Shown here: positions 1 through 11,428 of the stretch, piece by piece
How positions within the stretch are numbered: position 1 is the first letter of the stretch
Layout of the letters: every line of letters begins with the position of its first letter
From: Oscheius dolichura
Taxonomy: Eukaryota; Nematoda; Chromadorea; Rhabditida; Rhabditidae
DNA: 64,000 nt
Direction of reading: 5' to 3'
NCBI GenBank assembly: GCA_932521035.1
Contig: OW051492.1
Coordinates: forward strand, 2,418,001 to 2,482,000
The notes under the pieces: model-generated
Database searches by the model: none
What the model was told of the DNA's origin: nothing
Seen by the model: only the letters and a program-made list of their open reading frames with translations
Translations under genes and position numbers: made by a program

Positions 1-618
1 AATATCTCAGTAGAAGGCTCGACCATAGCCTACTGCAAAGACTTCATCTATCTAGGACAGATCATCTCCTTCGAAGTCAACCAAGGAAAAGAAATAAGCC
101 GAAGAATTCAAGCAGCATGGAGCGCTTTCAACAACTACCACCAATTCCTAAAAAGCCGGTCAACACCCCTTTCACTGAAGAGACGCCTATACATCAGCTG
201 CATCGAACCAGCCCTTCTTTACGGAGCAGAGACATGGGCTCTACGAGACGCCGAACGACGACGCCTCCAATCCTGCCAACGCAAGATCATGCGAAAAATG
301 ACTGGAGTCACACTTCTCGACCACAAAACCGTCAAATGGCTAGCTACCAAAACGAAGTTACCACCGGTCCTCCAAAAAGCAACACATCAGAAATGGAACT
401 TTGGCCAAAAAGTCGCCTTAATGGACAACCAACGCTGGACAAAGAAGATCGTAGAATGGACCCCTCGCGAATGGAAACGAATACCGGGAAGACCTCGAAT
501 GAGATGGAGAGACGAGTTCCAAGCAGAACTAGGTGCAAATTGGAGCAGTGTTGCGCAGAAGAATAAGCGACGCTGGATTTGCAGCAAGAATCACCGTGTC
601 CGCAAATATGATATATGA
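1..618 (+). mobile_element. Non-LTR (RTE-like) retrotransposon, 3' end of the reverse transcriptase ORF
   Basis: Frame 1 is open from the first base to a TGA at 616-618 (205 codons), so the element enters from outside the window. The protein resembles the C-terminal part of non-LTR polyproteins: a YLGQIIS block, a YISCIEPALLYGAETWALR block and a PGRPRMRWRDEF block. These belong to the region after the polymerase palm in RTE/CR1-type elements. An A-rich, AATAAA-like tail follows the stop. Catalytic residues are not in the window. The open frame suggests a fairly young copy. Assignment to RTE rather than another non-LTR clade is inference. Confidence 0.8.
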
Positions 619-895
619 TACGAATGTGATTGAAAAAAAAAATAAATTGTTCTCTTATTTAGTAGAGACATTATCTTGTTATCCTATTCTCTATCGGAGA
701 TAGGAAATCACAATTAATTAAGAGCAAGTTTGACGCTCGGGAGATGGTGTTTGTTTGTCGACTAGATTCACAAAAAGAAGCAAGTAAATCAACAAGCCTA
801 CGCGATCTGCGCTTTGCGCACTGAGAAGTGGTACCAGCTGTCATTTTGGTCAACTTTTACCTCTTAATCGGTACATATTTGCTTCGTTGCATCCG

Positions 896-903
896 TATAA
901 ATA
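896..903 (+). promoter_or_regulatory. TATA box of the 49-residue secreted peptide gene
   Basis: TATAAATA lies about 40 bases upstream of the ATG at 938, a normal TATA-to-start distance for a gene with a very short 5' UTR. Confidence 0.5.
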
Positions 904-937
904 AGCCGAGGTAACTCTTTTGAGCACGATCCGTGCA

Positions 938-1167
938 ATGCGCTTCCTACTCCTCCCCGTGTTCTTCCTTCTGGCTCTGGTAAGAACAAATCCTACTGCT
1001 CAAAAACGAATCGAAAAATTTTATAATGTCCGGAATATTTCCATATTTTCTAAGTTTAGGTAGCCGTTACCATCGCAGTAGATAAGTCGGGATATCGACC
1101 TCGCCCAACGCCTCGCACTCAAAATCAAATGGCAATGCCGACACAGCGAAAGCCGGGACGTGGATAA
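938..1167 (+). CDS. Small secreted basic peptide (49 aa, two exons)
   Basis: Exon 1 (938-979) encodes MRFLLLPVFFLLAL and ends at a perfect GTAAGA donor. Exon 2 starts at 1060 after a TTTAG acceptor and stays in frame to TAA at 1165-1167. The product has a hydrophobic signal peptide. The mature part is about 30 residues and rich in Pro, Arg and Gln (GYRPRPTPRTQNQ...), ending KPGRG. No cysteines are present. A TATA box precedes it and AATAAA follows at 1187-1192, so this is a complete compact transcription unit. It may be an antimicrobial or neuropeptide-like product. I do not recognise the family, and the function is unknown. Confidence 0.6.
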
Positions 1168-1192
1168 ATTTTTACATTCTTGTGGAAATAAA

Positions 1193-2163
1193 GCTATACT
1201 CTTACTACTTTCGGACATCGTTTCTCAATTGAGAAGTTTTATACAATATCGGGCAAGCAGATAAAAAAGAGATTAAGCCATCTTCATAGAAGCCCATTTT
1301 TATGTCTTTTCCAATCTTTTTTTTCTCGAAAGTATCCAATTTCTGACCACTTACTTAAGTGAAACGTATTGCTGCCATCGGGGGTCACTTTATGGTATAA
1401 TGTATGTCGATTTCTCCCAATCGACCACATCGTTTATTGTATTAGATAGTACGCCCCTCACTCACTTTCCTAACAAGGCAGACTGCGCTCAAATCTCTTT
1501 TTTCAGCACGCGGAGCACTCAAAACCTAATCCCAACGCGGAAAACGGCCTCCGGAGGCATTCTGGTCTGTTTATAACTTGGTCTTGGGGGATTTTTCAGA
1601 ACAAATCTCTACAGTAACCCATCTGAATAGACATCTTACAAGTGGCAATAGAGTGTGCCAAGAAGGGTGAGTCATCTCGACAATAAGTAAGCCGTATTGA
1701 TGAGTGCTTCGCGCAGTTGTGTTATAAAACGATCCGTTTAAACGAAGTAATAGCAGCTCTGGCAAAGAATAAACCAAGTTCTACTGGGAAATTTAATGGA
1801 ATCCCGTACTTCCACCAAGGGGATGCCCTTGTCCCCGTTTTCCAGCTAAACGGCCATTTTCAGCAGTAATATGAGGTGTTCAGCAACCAGGAGAAAAGGT
1901 TTCTAGTACAGTTTTTAAAGCTCTTTCGAATGGTATAAATTTTATACCAAATTAATAAATTAAAAATGGTGAATATCCTCCCTGAAAGAGGACTCCCCCC
2001 TCCCCTGTCCGTCCCCTGTTGATAAAAGAACGGCTACTTGAAATGTCTTTATGCACATATACATAAAGAGGCGTTCTCTGGCCGAATCTCTCAGCCGTAT
2101 ACATACAAACACAATCAAGAATATAAGACCAAAAAAAAATAAAAAGGACTCCATGGATATTGT
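1193..2163. other. Intergenic, no gene seen
   Basis: Only short ORFs without exon-like boundaries or recognisable domains are present. A CTACAGTA octamer occurs near 1619 and a near-palindrome GGTATAAATTTTATACC near 1932. Confidence 0.5.
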
Positions 2164-2563
2164 TCAATGTTTCTTCTGGGCAGAAATAACTAGCCGTCCA
2201 TGGGCGAGGTGTCTCCTCATTGTGGAGACGTCCGTGTCCTTGGGCAGGTGGTATGCCCGGAGGATCTCTCGTGCTCTGCCACTCTCCGGGATTCTCTTCT
2301 AAAAGATTATAGAGGATTACTGTAACTGAGGGTCCTGAGGGGAAGGGACTCACCTCTCGTCGACAGTGGATGACGACTTCATTGCCAGCTACCTTGACGT
2401 CAATCTCCCTCGGTTTAAAGTAGTGCATATCCAGGGTGACCTCGAACCGGTCACAGAAGTTACGGACTTTGACATCTTCTCGCTGTAGGGGCCAGTCCCA
2501 GGTTGTGGTCGGGTGGTGGTGGCCGGAGGAGGAGGAGAAGGAGGACGAAGAGCGGAAAGCCAT
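2164..2563 (-). CDS. Small heat-shock protein (alpha-crystallin/HSP20), 114 aa
   Basis: Exon 1 is 2354-2563 (70 codons) and exon 2 is 2164-2298. They are joined in phase 0 across a 55-nt intron, GTGAGT to TTTTAG. The N-terminus is Ser/His-rich, then comes TTTWDWPLQ, followed by the alpha-crystallin domain. Conserved blocks are FEVTLDMHYFKPREIDVKV and the HCRRE strand; exon 2 carries the AREILRAYHLPKD block and ends HGRLVISAQKKH. The family forms oligomeric ATP-independent chaperones that hold unfolded proteins. The protein is shorter than typical HSP16 because the N-terminal arm is brief. The gene at 15443 is a paralogue with the intron in the same place. On the minus strand a CATAAATA box lies near 2610. 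Confidence 0.88.
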
Positions 2564-3404
2564 GGCAGATGATGGCGGCGGTGGCAGGGGTGAGACAGCC
2601 TCCCGGGGGATATTTATGCCCCTGGGGAAAACTTGTAACACAAATAATTCACACCCCCCGACCCTGTTAATTGTTTGTGTCACAATGTGTTTAGCGGGGG
2701 GTTGAGAGCTCCGCCGCCACCCGGCGCCCTCTTCGGCCGGCGGCACACAAAAGCCGGGTTACACCTAGTAACAAGCAGCATACACACAACGCCTAGTTTC
2801 TTTGCTAGCACTTAATTTTTTGTCTAGGGAGGCACCTTTCGAACCCACTTGACACGGTAGGGGAGGGGAAGAGGGAGGGGAAATAACAAGATTAGTGGGA
2901 GACGTACTGGTTGTAGACGGCGGGGAATGGGGAGAAGATCCCGAAGAAAAGTCCTAGAATCTTAGGTCTGTATCATTTGATACAAAAAAAATGGACATGG
3001 AATAATTGTCTGCCGGAGCCATTAGAGAAAGGAAAATGGCTCTGGTGGTCCAATACAATGAGAGCCACGAGAGTCTTTTGTGGAAATTTTGTTTCTCGGC
3101 CATTTTAATCGCTATGGCAGTCTCCTACTGTCCTGCCCCTCCACTGATCAACCACAATGAAAAATAGATAACAAAAATCCCGAAGAAACCTTCCAAATGA
3201 TGATAAAAACATTAGCCTGGAGGTGAATTTCCTGACCATTGAGTGAAGAGATATTGTCGGCTGCCGAGAGCCTGCCGCGAGACTCTCGGGAGATCCATTG
3301 GATCTTTCGGTTTTCGGCGAGGGACAGATGAAAGTATACGTCCCTTCACTTCTTCTTTGAAATAAGAAAAGAAGTGATATCACTAGTCAGAAAAAGACTT
3401 CGTT

Positions 3405-3530
3405 CAGCTACTGATAAGAAGATCACCGGAAGAACAACGAACCACCCCTGTTGTCTGGCCGGTGGCGCCAGATTGGTGCTACTAGTAGCCAGATTAGACG
3501 GCTCCTATAAACGGAGAGCTACTTATCAGA
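3405..3530 (+). promoter_or_regulatory. Promoter of the first inverted secreted-protein gene, with GATA sites and TATA
   Basis: ACTGATAAG is at 3410-3418 and CTTATCAG at 3522-3529, flanking TATAAA at 3506-3511. TGATAAG-type sites bind ELT-2-class GATA factors in nematode intestine (established knowledge). The same arrangement, inverted, lies upstream of the partner gene at 8573. Intestinal expression is inference. Confidence 0.45.
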
Positions 3531-3594
3531 AATTCTATTTCTTCTCCTTCTTCTTCAGTGTCTTATCTTCCCTACAAATCATAAATATTTCAGG

Positions 3595-5520
3595 ATGAAG
3601 ATTCTCTGGATTACGGTAGCTCTCCTCCCGCTGTGTTTGGTCTCTGCCGGTTCGTTCCTTCTTCCATTTCTCCTATAAGACATCCAAATCTTTAGATGAC
3701 ATTTCTGACCGTGGTACCAACGCTGCCAATGTGGCCCAAGCCGGACTGGATGCCTGTAGGTCCGCCAATTCCAATGTGAAGGGCAACACCATCCCCTATC
3801 TCACTTCCAACAGCTACATGTCCATGGCGATGGGTGTTATCGGCGGGATTCTTCACTCCTACCACAATAGACAAAGTTTTTGGATAGTTTTAACAAGACG
3901 TACATTCTTTTAGTGGAAAAGCAGTTTAAGGACTCAATGAATGAGCTGAATCAACGATTCAACTGGCTGGAAGACGATATAAACAGCCGATTCGACGAGC
4001 TCACTGGTTTCGTCGACAGGAAACAGTTTGAATCGGTTTGGGACCCATTTATCGAAAATAAAGAACTCTTTTTAGGATATTACCGACCCGACCTCGATCA
4101 TTTGGGGAGAGATGCTCGCTTATGCCCAGTACCCGAACAACAAGACCTACTCCAATATGATGTTCGAGTGCTTGCGGCAGACACCTTGGCAGATTGCTAC
4201 CGTGAGTGGAGCCTATATTTGTGGGGCTACCAGTAGAATAGGATGGCCCTTTACAACCATTGCAACTAAAAGCAAAGCGGCTCCTTTTATCAATCCTGTG
4301 GGGGGAATGAGATCGTCTTTTAGACAGCGATGGAGGGAAAACAGATAAAGAAATTGTTGATAAGATATTTTTGTTTGGATTAGGGTGAAGCACTCCATCT
4401 AGAATTGGCAAGGGACTGTTATTTTTTGCTAGTGAAACTCCAACCTTCCCTCCTTGAGCCCCTGTTGTCTATTTTCCCTCGTTTGAAATGGACAAATTCA
4501 GAAGGTACACAACCGTCTCTTCGGCCCGGACAACACTCTTTGGACCCAGATCACGAGCAATCAGTACAGTAATGCCACCTTCATGGCAACCAAGGACACC
4601 ATCATGTACCGAATGTTCCAGCTGGTTATTGGAAATGCCTCCTTCTCATTATTGTGTAACTTCCAGATGATGGTCCAAAGTTTCTGTATCGGAGTGGAGA
4701 ATGGCCCGAATTATAACTTCACCGAGGATTGGGAGCTGCAGAGAATGTATATCATCTATACGCAGATTGTCAATAACACAATAATAATGAGAAAGAAACA
4801 GGAACAGGAGTATTTCAGCGCGGTAGTGCCGACAATTGCCTCTCAAATTGTATCTTCTACTTCTCTAGAATGGTCTCATCGAATCGGTTTAGGTAACTGG
4901 AAATGCTCATAATGATATGCAGTACTATGCATCAACATTGCGGGAACAACTTACACAACAGTTTTCCTGGTAAGAAGTTTGATATCACTCTGAGCTTGCG
5001 TACTGTTTAGGGATAATTTTGGTGTTATTATAACGGATACTACTTGTAATCAGGCGCAAGAGGAAGGAAGCTATGGCGGCGGCGGAGGTAGCCCATATGC
5101 CGTCTGGAGATCGAGCAGCCTGCCGTGTAACGTCTGGGTCATTCGTTACTGGACAGGAAACGACACCTCCAGTCGATATTCCGATTATGTAAACAATTGC
5201 ATGGCGTAGGTCTTCTTTATGGAAAGAGAACTACCATATAATATATCAGGCCCTGCTACAACTCCAATCCTCACACCTGGTCCTCGTGTACTTATACCAG
5301 GTCATCCCAACCCTTTCAAGTCCTGACTAATAGCTGGCATTGTGGCTATGATTGGAGATCATCCGGCGTAAATTCGTACTATTACGTGGATTCAGCAATC
5401 TACAAGGATGGCACTTCGTCTGCCGTCTTTCCTAATAGCCAACGCCCCACTACGGTGGAATATGACCTCGGATTTTGGGAGCGTCCCATCGGGATCAGTC
5501 TTCTCCCCATTCCCAATTGA
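3595..5520 (+). CDS. Secreted Cys-containing protein, copy 1 of an inverted pair (443 aa, nine exons)
   Basis: Exons: 3595-3649, 3696-3875, 3914-4035, 4076-4201, 4502-4624, 4667-4849, 4893-4969, 5011-5205, 5250-5520. All phases agree and the sum is 1332 nt. ATTTCAGG sits immediately before the ATG, a possible trans-splice site. The signal peptide is MKILWITVALLPLCLVSA. The N-terminal half is helical and polar (QFKDSMNELNQRFNWLEDD). The C-terminal half has cysteines in CMAPC, SSCTY and WHCGY, a Gly run, and ends ERPIGISLLPIPN. One intron separates most blocks and introns are 35-60 nt except one of 300 nt. No family is recognised. Upstream GATA sites suggest gut secretion. The partner at 6304-8573 is closely similar throughout. 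Confidence 0.78.
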
Positions 5521-5594
5521 AAACAGCCAGTAGATGGGATATAAATATTGTTATGTACGAGTACGAAATTAAATTTCATATAAGTTGCTATCTC

Positions 5595-5725
5595 CATTTA
5601 TAGAAGCTGTCTAATATGAATACTAGTAGCATAGTGCGCAATCTGGCGCCAATAGCCTTCCGGTGATCTTCTCATCAGAATTTTGCCACTGAATGAAACA
5701 GTCTTTTCTCACTGATCCTCTCGAT
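5595..5725. repeat. Stranded third copy of the promoter block between the inverted genes
   Basis: This stretch (ATAGAAGCTGTCTAAT ... ATCTGGCGCCAATAG ... TGAAACAGTCTTTTCTCAC) matches the upstream region of the partner gene at about 8655-8780, in the same orientation. No coding part of the gene family follows. It looks like the remnant of a further gene copy or of the rearrangement that made the pair. The ORF on the minus strand at 5813-6175 has no recognisable domain. I see no gene from here to 6303. Confidence 0.6.
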
Positions 5726-6303
5726 CTGTTCTCTTGAAAAAACGACATCTTCAGCCCATGTATGACCTAGCTTTGGATCAAGGACTGCCCCAAATTCATC
5801 CCTCCCCCAATACTAGAAGACAAGAAGCAGCTGGAACGGGGAGAAAGTCGGTCCCAGCGAGTCGCTCCCTCTGAGGTCCATAGATAATGAAATGGAAGTG
5901 CAGATCGGTTTCCTCTTCGCTAGAAGCATTGAATAGCTGGTTTCAGCACCGTTCCTTTGCATAGAGAAGAACTTATCGCGTGTGCTCCTCCTTGAGGTGG
6001 CTCTCGATTCCTCGCTTTCCGCCTTTCTGACGGTCACCGCTGGTTTGTTTTTTTTAAATTGACTGTCTAGATGCATGTATGTAAAAACCATATTCCAGGC
6101 GTCCTTCCCCTGTAGAAAATGGCCTATTCTATTTAACAGTACCTCCTGGCCGCTCTCAAACTTGTCTTTATTCATTCAGTAAACTGGCGGGTAAAGACGT
6201 TTTCTCGCCATTTTCTTTGCCGAATATCTTTGTAAGATTGTCTGTGAGAATGCTAGACGAGTTCGTCAATTAACACAGTTTATTCCCCTGGTACTGGTTG
6301 TTT

Positions 6304-8573
6304 TTAATTGGGAATGGGGAGAAGACTGATCCCAATTGGGCGCTCCCAAAATCCGAGGTCATATTCTACCGTAGTCCGGCGATTGGCATTGGGATAGACG
6401 GCCGAAGAGATTCCATCCTTATAGATAGCACCGTCGACGTAGTAGTAGGAGTCAGAACCATAGGTCTGAGTATTTCCACCACAGAACCACGTATCGGTGA
6501 GGATATTATAGCTCTGGCCACAGTTGATGCACTCGCCCCACTTGACTGGATCATTTTGATTACAAGATCTGAATATTTTCTTTTCTCTTTTAATTTTAAG
6601 GAGCTTACGCCATGCAGTTGATATATTGGCTCTTCCTGGAGCCTTGGCTGTTACCAGCCCAGTACCGAATAACCCAGACCCAAACGCCCTGGACGCTTTG
6701 TAGTATTCCAGCGTATGGACGACCTCCTAATCCGCTGTTACTAGCTCCATGGTCAGAAATATGACTACAGTCCGCATCGGATATAACAACTCCGAAGTTG
6801 TCCCTAAACAGAAAAACTGATATGATATATAGTCTGTTTCAAATGGAAAAAACTTTTCCCGCGCGGTTCAGACCAAATTTTTAAAAACAAAAAGTTCAAT
6901 TTCTTGCAAATTTTCCGATAATTGGATTTGACATAGATTCCAGCTATTTTTATACTTTTTGGGTAGTTTATACTTCAAATAAGCAAAAGCAATAATAAAA
7001 ACGATGACAACATATGTGAAATCCGCATAAAAATGCATGCCAAACTTTGAGGTTGGACCATCTAGACGGAAAAATGCTCGACCTAGATTCGACTTTTCCT
7101 TTAAAAAATTCAACTTTGAGTTTTTTGCATTTGAAATGGACTATAAGCGGTACTCACCAAGAAAACTGATATGTCAGTGCGGAGTAGATCCTTTGAGCAT
7201 ATGAATAATAGTTGTTGTGATTATTGTTAGTTACCTATTACCATAGGTTAAATTGTTTTGTTAAAGAATCGGTTACGTATTGGGAGGCAATTGTGGGCAA
7301 TACAGCATTCAGGTAGTCCCTCTCCTGGACTTTCCTCATAGCAATGGTGTTATTCACAATATCCGAATAGATGGAATACATCCGCTTAAGTTCCCAATCC
7401 TCGGTGAAGTTATAGTTGGGGCCATTCTCCACTCCGACACAGAAACTTTGAACCATCATCTAAATCTAGAGTAGAGAGGAAGATATGAGATTATAACCAG
7501 TTGGAATATCCGGTACATGATGGTATCCTTGGTTGCCATGAAGGTGGCATTACTGTACTGGTTGCTCTTGATCTGGGTCATCAAAGTGTTGTCCGGGCCG
7601 AAGAGACGGTTGTGTAGTTTCTAAATTTCGAATTTTTTTTTTTCCAATAAAAGTCGTCACATTTCTCAAAAGCTTTGACTCAATGATTTCGTCACCTGAT
7701 TTTCCACCCTCGGCTACGAGTCAATTATAGGAGGTTGGTGAAAAAGCATTGAGGTTTCCAATATTATAAAAGCAGTACGAAGTGATAGCTTTCTCTTTCA
7801 TTTCTCTTCCATTTCTACTCCCCCGGGGCTGCTTCTAGCTCGTGGAATCATCTTATCGTCAGTTTTCTTATCTGATTCCCTTGTTGTCTTGGTGTTGGGC
7901 CCGATCGAGCCCAAGATGAAGATCAGAGTCCCCTGCCCACGAACAGATAAGAATATTTTCACTCACGGTAGCAATCTGCCAAGGTGTCTGCCGCAAGCAC
8001 TCGAACATCATATTGGAGTAGGTCTTGTTGTTCGGGTACTGGGCATAAGCGAGCATCTCTCCCCAAATGATCGAGGTCGGATCGGTAATATCCTAAAAAG
8101 ACTTCTTTATTTTCGATAAATGGGTCCCAGACCGATTCAAACTGTTTCCTGTCGACGAAACCAGTGAGCTCGTCGAATCGGCTGTTTATATCGTCTTCCA
8201 GCCAGTTGAATCGTTGATTCAGCTCATTCATTGAGTCCTTAAACTGCTTTTCCACTAAAAGAATGTACGTCTTGTTAAAACTATCCAAAAACTTTGTCTA
8301 TTGTGGTAGGAGTGAAGAATCCCGCCGATAACACCCATCGCCATGGACATGTAGCTATTGGAAGTCAGATAGGGGATGGTATTGCCCTTCACGTTGGAAC
8401 TCGAGCTCCTACAGGCATCCAGTCCGGCTTGGGCCACATTGGCAGCGTTGGTACCACGGTCAGAAATGTCATCTAAAGATTTGGATACCTTATAGGAGAA
8501 ATGGAAGAAGGAACGAACCGGCAGAGACCAAACACAGCGGGAGGAGAACTACCGTAATCCAGAGAATCTTCAT
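6304..8573 (-). CDS. Secreted Cys-containing protein, copy 2 of an inverted pair (nine exons)
   Basis: This is the mirror-image paralogue of 3595-5520, converging on it tail to tail. The ATG is at 8571-8573 behind a TTTCAGG, and the TAA is at 6304-6306. It has the same signal peptide, the same QFKDSMNEL block and the same exon junctions, including a GTTTTTGG donor and TTCTTTTAG acceptor around 8260-8300. The C-terminal half diverges more (CSHISDHGASN, GVWVWVIRYWAG, INCGQSYN) but keeps the cysteines and ends ERPIGISLLPIPN. The intron between exons 4 and 5 has different sequence from copy 1 and one later exon reads NNNHNNYYSYAQR instead of GNAHNDMQYYAS. All junctions keep frame, so it looks functional. 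The family is unrecognised. Confidence 0.75.
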
Positions 8574-8589
8574 CCTGAAATATTTATGA

Positions 8590-8790
8590 TTTGTAGGGAA
8601 GATAAGACACTGAAGAAGAAGGAGAAGAAATAGAATTTCTGATAAGTAGCTCTCCGTTTATAGGAGCCGTCTAATCTGGCTACTAGTAGCACCAATCTGG
8701 CGCCACCGGCCAGACAGGGGCCCTTCCGGTGATGCTCTTATCAGAATCTGGCCACCAAATGAAACAGTCTTTTCTCACTAGGGATGCTGG
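8590..8790 (-). promoter_or_regulatory. Promoter of secreted-protein copy 2
   Basis: On the minus strand TATAAA lies near 8657-8662. CTGATAAG is at 8639-8646 and CTTATCAG at about 8737-8744. The arrangement mirrors that of copy 1. A TGAAACAGTCTTTTCTCAC segment at about 8761-8780 is also present in the orphan block at 5690. Confidence 0.45.
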
Positions 8791-10629
8791 TTCTTCTTTT
8801 ATTTTGAAAAGTGATGCCTACCCCATCTTCCCAGCCCCCCTGAATAAAAAGCCAGAAAAGGCCAGGTACTGATTTTGCGTGTGGGTGAGAATCAATTAGG
8901 GCACAGTAACCACATGTGCAGGTTAATTACAAAACTCACCGGGACCTATTGATTCTCTGGGCTCTCCTTGGCCGTACTTGGCCCAGGTTTTTGGGCCCGA
9001 GCTACTGGAAAAGGGGTTCAAATGCTCAGAACAAATAAGGAATACTGTAGGCAACACGATTCATTAATGATCTCTACCATATAGTGACAAAAACACGTCT
9101 TTATACATTTCAGTACCGTAGGGCTTCGTCGGACTATCGACCGCTTCAGTCCTATTTCAAACCAATGTATTTCGCTAAAAAATTCGTATGTCTCCTCACT
9201 TGACCAAAATTCGCAAGGCACCCGTCGAAATCCTGTCGAAATCGTGTCAAACCATCCGGTCGACAGTTTCCGACCACTTCCGGCAGTCATTCTTTCGCGT
9301 CTTCTCTCCCTGGCCGGCAGCTGCTTCTCTTCTCTCCAAAATCAGGTCGATTTCTTCTATTTTTTCCTGGTTTTCCCCCAAAGCTGGCCACTTTTTTGGT
9401 CTCAAAAAAAAGAAAGGCAGGAGACGGCGACTGGGACAAGCCATGAGGGAATCCGCCTCTCTTGGCAGCCTCGCTCTCCGGAGTGACGGTGTCCTGCCCG
9501 GTCTCCCGGCTGGTTCGCGGTCCTTTCGGTGCCACAGCGGTGTTTGGAGCCGTCTGGACCAGGCCGCCTCAAGGGAGACTGGAAGTGCTCCGGCCAGAAC
9601 TGACCATAAGACCTCAAATCGCGTTGTGGGCTTCGATCCACGGAACATTACGCGTCCCTTCGACTCTCGTCGGGTTAAACAGCGTGCAGGACCTCTCCCG
9701 AGGTCGGCGCATCTGTCATGTCTCTTGTTCCTTCCCAGGAACCGACAGAAAACGGCGCTGTGGGTATCCTTCCCACGTAAAATTGCGTCTCCCGTTCACT
9801 CGGGTCTATTTTTCTTAGGGGAAGGTCGGGAACTGAAAGTCCCCGATTTGGCTGATTTTTTGCCAGGATGTAGACCTATGTTAGTGAATCACAAAACAAA
9901 ACAAAATTCGCTTCCCCAACATCGATTTGGAGGAGCTAGAGCTGTTTGAAGGTGCGAAAACTTACTTTTTTGCCCATTTTCACTGCCTTATAACTTCTGA
10001 TTCATACATCGTAGAGAGGTCAAATTTATTTCTACGTATGCAGAATGATATGTTTAATAAGCACAGCACAAAAAACTAGTATTTTCTCCTAGAGAAAATT
10101 TTCAAACCCGCCGTCTTCCTACCTTTGTCGCCGCAAGATGGATCAAAATGACCGAAATCTTTATTTCTGACGGAATATAGCCAATTTTGGTGTCATTCTG
10201 CTTCTCTTGATGTTAAAAGTTCTAACTTCAAGATTGGTGGGGCTTTTGTTAGAGACGAATGGAGATGGATGCAGATCTCTCTGAAGAGCACGCCATCAAG
10301 GAACTTTATTTCACACTACCACCCTTCCATAGGAAATCCTCTCATAGTAAATAGCAACACAAATTATATGGAAATGGCCTAATTGGCTGATATACGGCAT
10401 CCCATAATAACTGGAATGCGAAGTTTTTCGACTGAAAATAGTTAACCTCACTATGGGCATACATGGGCAAAACGCCCAATTTCGGGCGCGCGAAGATGTT
10501 CAAGTAGTACAGGGGATAGTAGGCGGGTCCGAAAAAAAAATCGATCATGGTTCGATCCACCACCGGTGGCAGTCATTTTTGCACTTTTTTTCTTCCCAGG
10601 ATAGGGTAGTTTGTATCGTGGTTTATATC
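8791..10629. other. Unexplained stretch, no supported gene
   Basis: From 9190 to 9950 both strands carry long overlapping ORFs in a GC-richer tract (for example 9188-9949 forward and 9247-9648 reverse). None has a recognisable domain, signal peptide or convincing composition, and they probably reflect low stop-codon density. The rest is AT-rich with no exon-like signal. Confidence 0.4.
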
Positions 10630-10745
10630 GTTAAATTTTGGCAAATTCGATACGATCCGATACGATACGATACGATATGTATCGTCAGCCGGTGTATCGT
10701 ATCGTATGGTCTATGTATCGTATCGTATCGTATCGAAATTTCGAT
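10630..10745. repeat. GATAC/GTATC satellite forming an inverted repeat
   Basis: Tandem GATAC units (CGATACGATACGATACGATA) run into GTATC units (GTATCGTATCGTATGG, then more). GATAC and GTATC are reverse complements, so the two halves can pair as a long hairpin. Confidence 0.8.
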
Positions 10746-10770
10746 ATGTATTGCATTGGGCAACTCTGTT

Positions 10771-11183
10771 CCACACGCCCCATTGCGAATTGATATAGTA
10801 CTCCCCAATTAAGCGAATTTCCTTTTTAGCCTGATTTACCTCTTGTTTTCTATGATGATTTTTACTGCAAAAAATTAAAGTAAATTATGGGGAGCAATTT
10901 GATATATGAACTAAAGCATAATTCGGCGATAAACGAATTTTGTGAATTTCATCGGTTTTCTATTGAAATTGCTTGTTTCTTTTCAATTTTGGCATTTTTT
11001 GTACTTTCGCGACTGTTTTATAGTAAGCTGAGGTCGGCGAAAACAGATAAAAGGTCAAAAAAAAATGTAAAAACGCATAAAATCACTTCTGGAATTTGCG
11101 CATTCGCGCATGCGTGCGCAAACTCTGGTAAGCGCGCCCAAAAATCTTTCACACGATTGGAGCGTGTGGAAGGCTCCCTTTAA
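10771..11183. mobile_element. MITE copy 1 (CACACGCYCCA family)
   Basis: It begins CCACACGCCCCATTGCGAATT and ends GATTGGAGCGTGTGG followed by CTCCCTTTAAA. It aligns along its length with 27348-27735, sharing the interior blocks GAATTTCCTTTTT, TTTTCTATTGAAATTG and TAAGCGCGCCC. The left terminal AGGGAC part is missing. Its right end abuts the GC-rich dispersed repeat (ACTGGGCACTTCTAGTC). Confidence 0.75.
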
Positions 11184-11428
11184 ACTGGGCACTTCTAGTC
11201 ACCCTACTATAATAACAATTCTTATCGTCTACTTGAAATTCCGGTACAAATAAATTTCACGGTACAAATCACACAAAAATTATTGTGACAACGCTTCTGC
11301 TGCGGTTGCGTAGCTTTAGATAAGGATCAAAAAACACAAAACACCACATTTTCAACAATTTTTGAAATTAATCCTCTTGAATAGGAATACTTTAAAGGGA
11401 GGGAAAGATTTATTTGTTTAATAGGGGA

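Noticed and set aside
5813..6175. 120-codon reverse ORF in the spacer of the inverted gene pair
   Set aside because: No paralogue, domain or splice logic; probably chance.
9188..9949. 253-codon forward ORF with overlapping reverse ORFs
   Set aside because: No domain, signal peptide or exon boundaries; composition is Ser/Arg/Pro-rich in several frames at once, as in GC-richer non-coding DNA.
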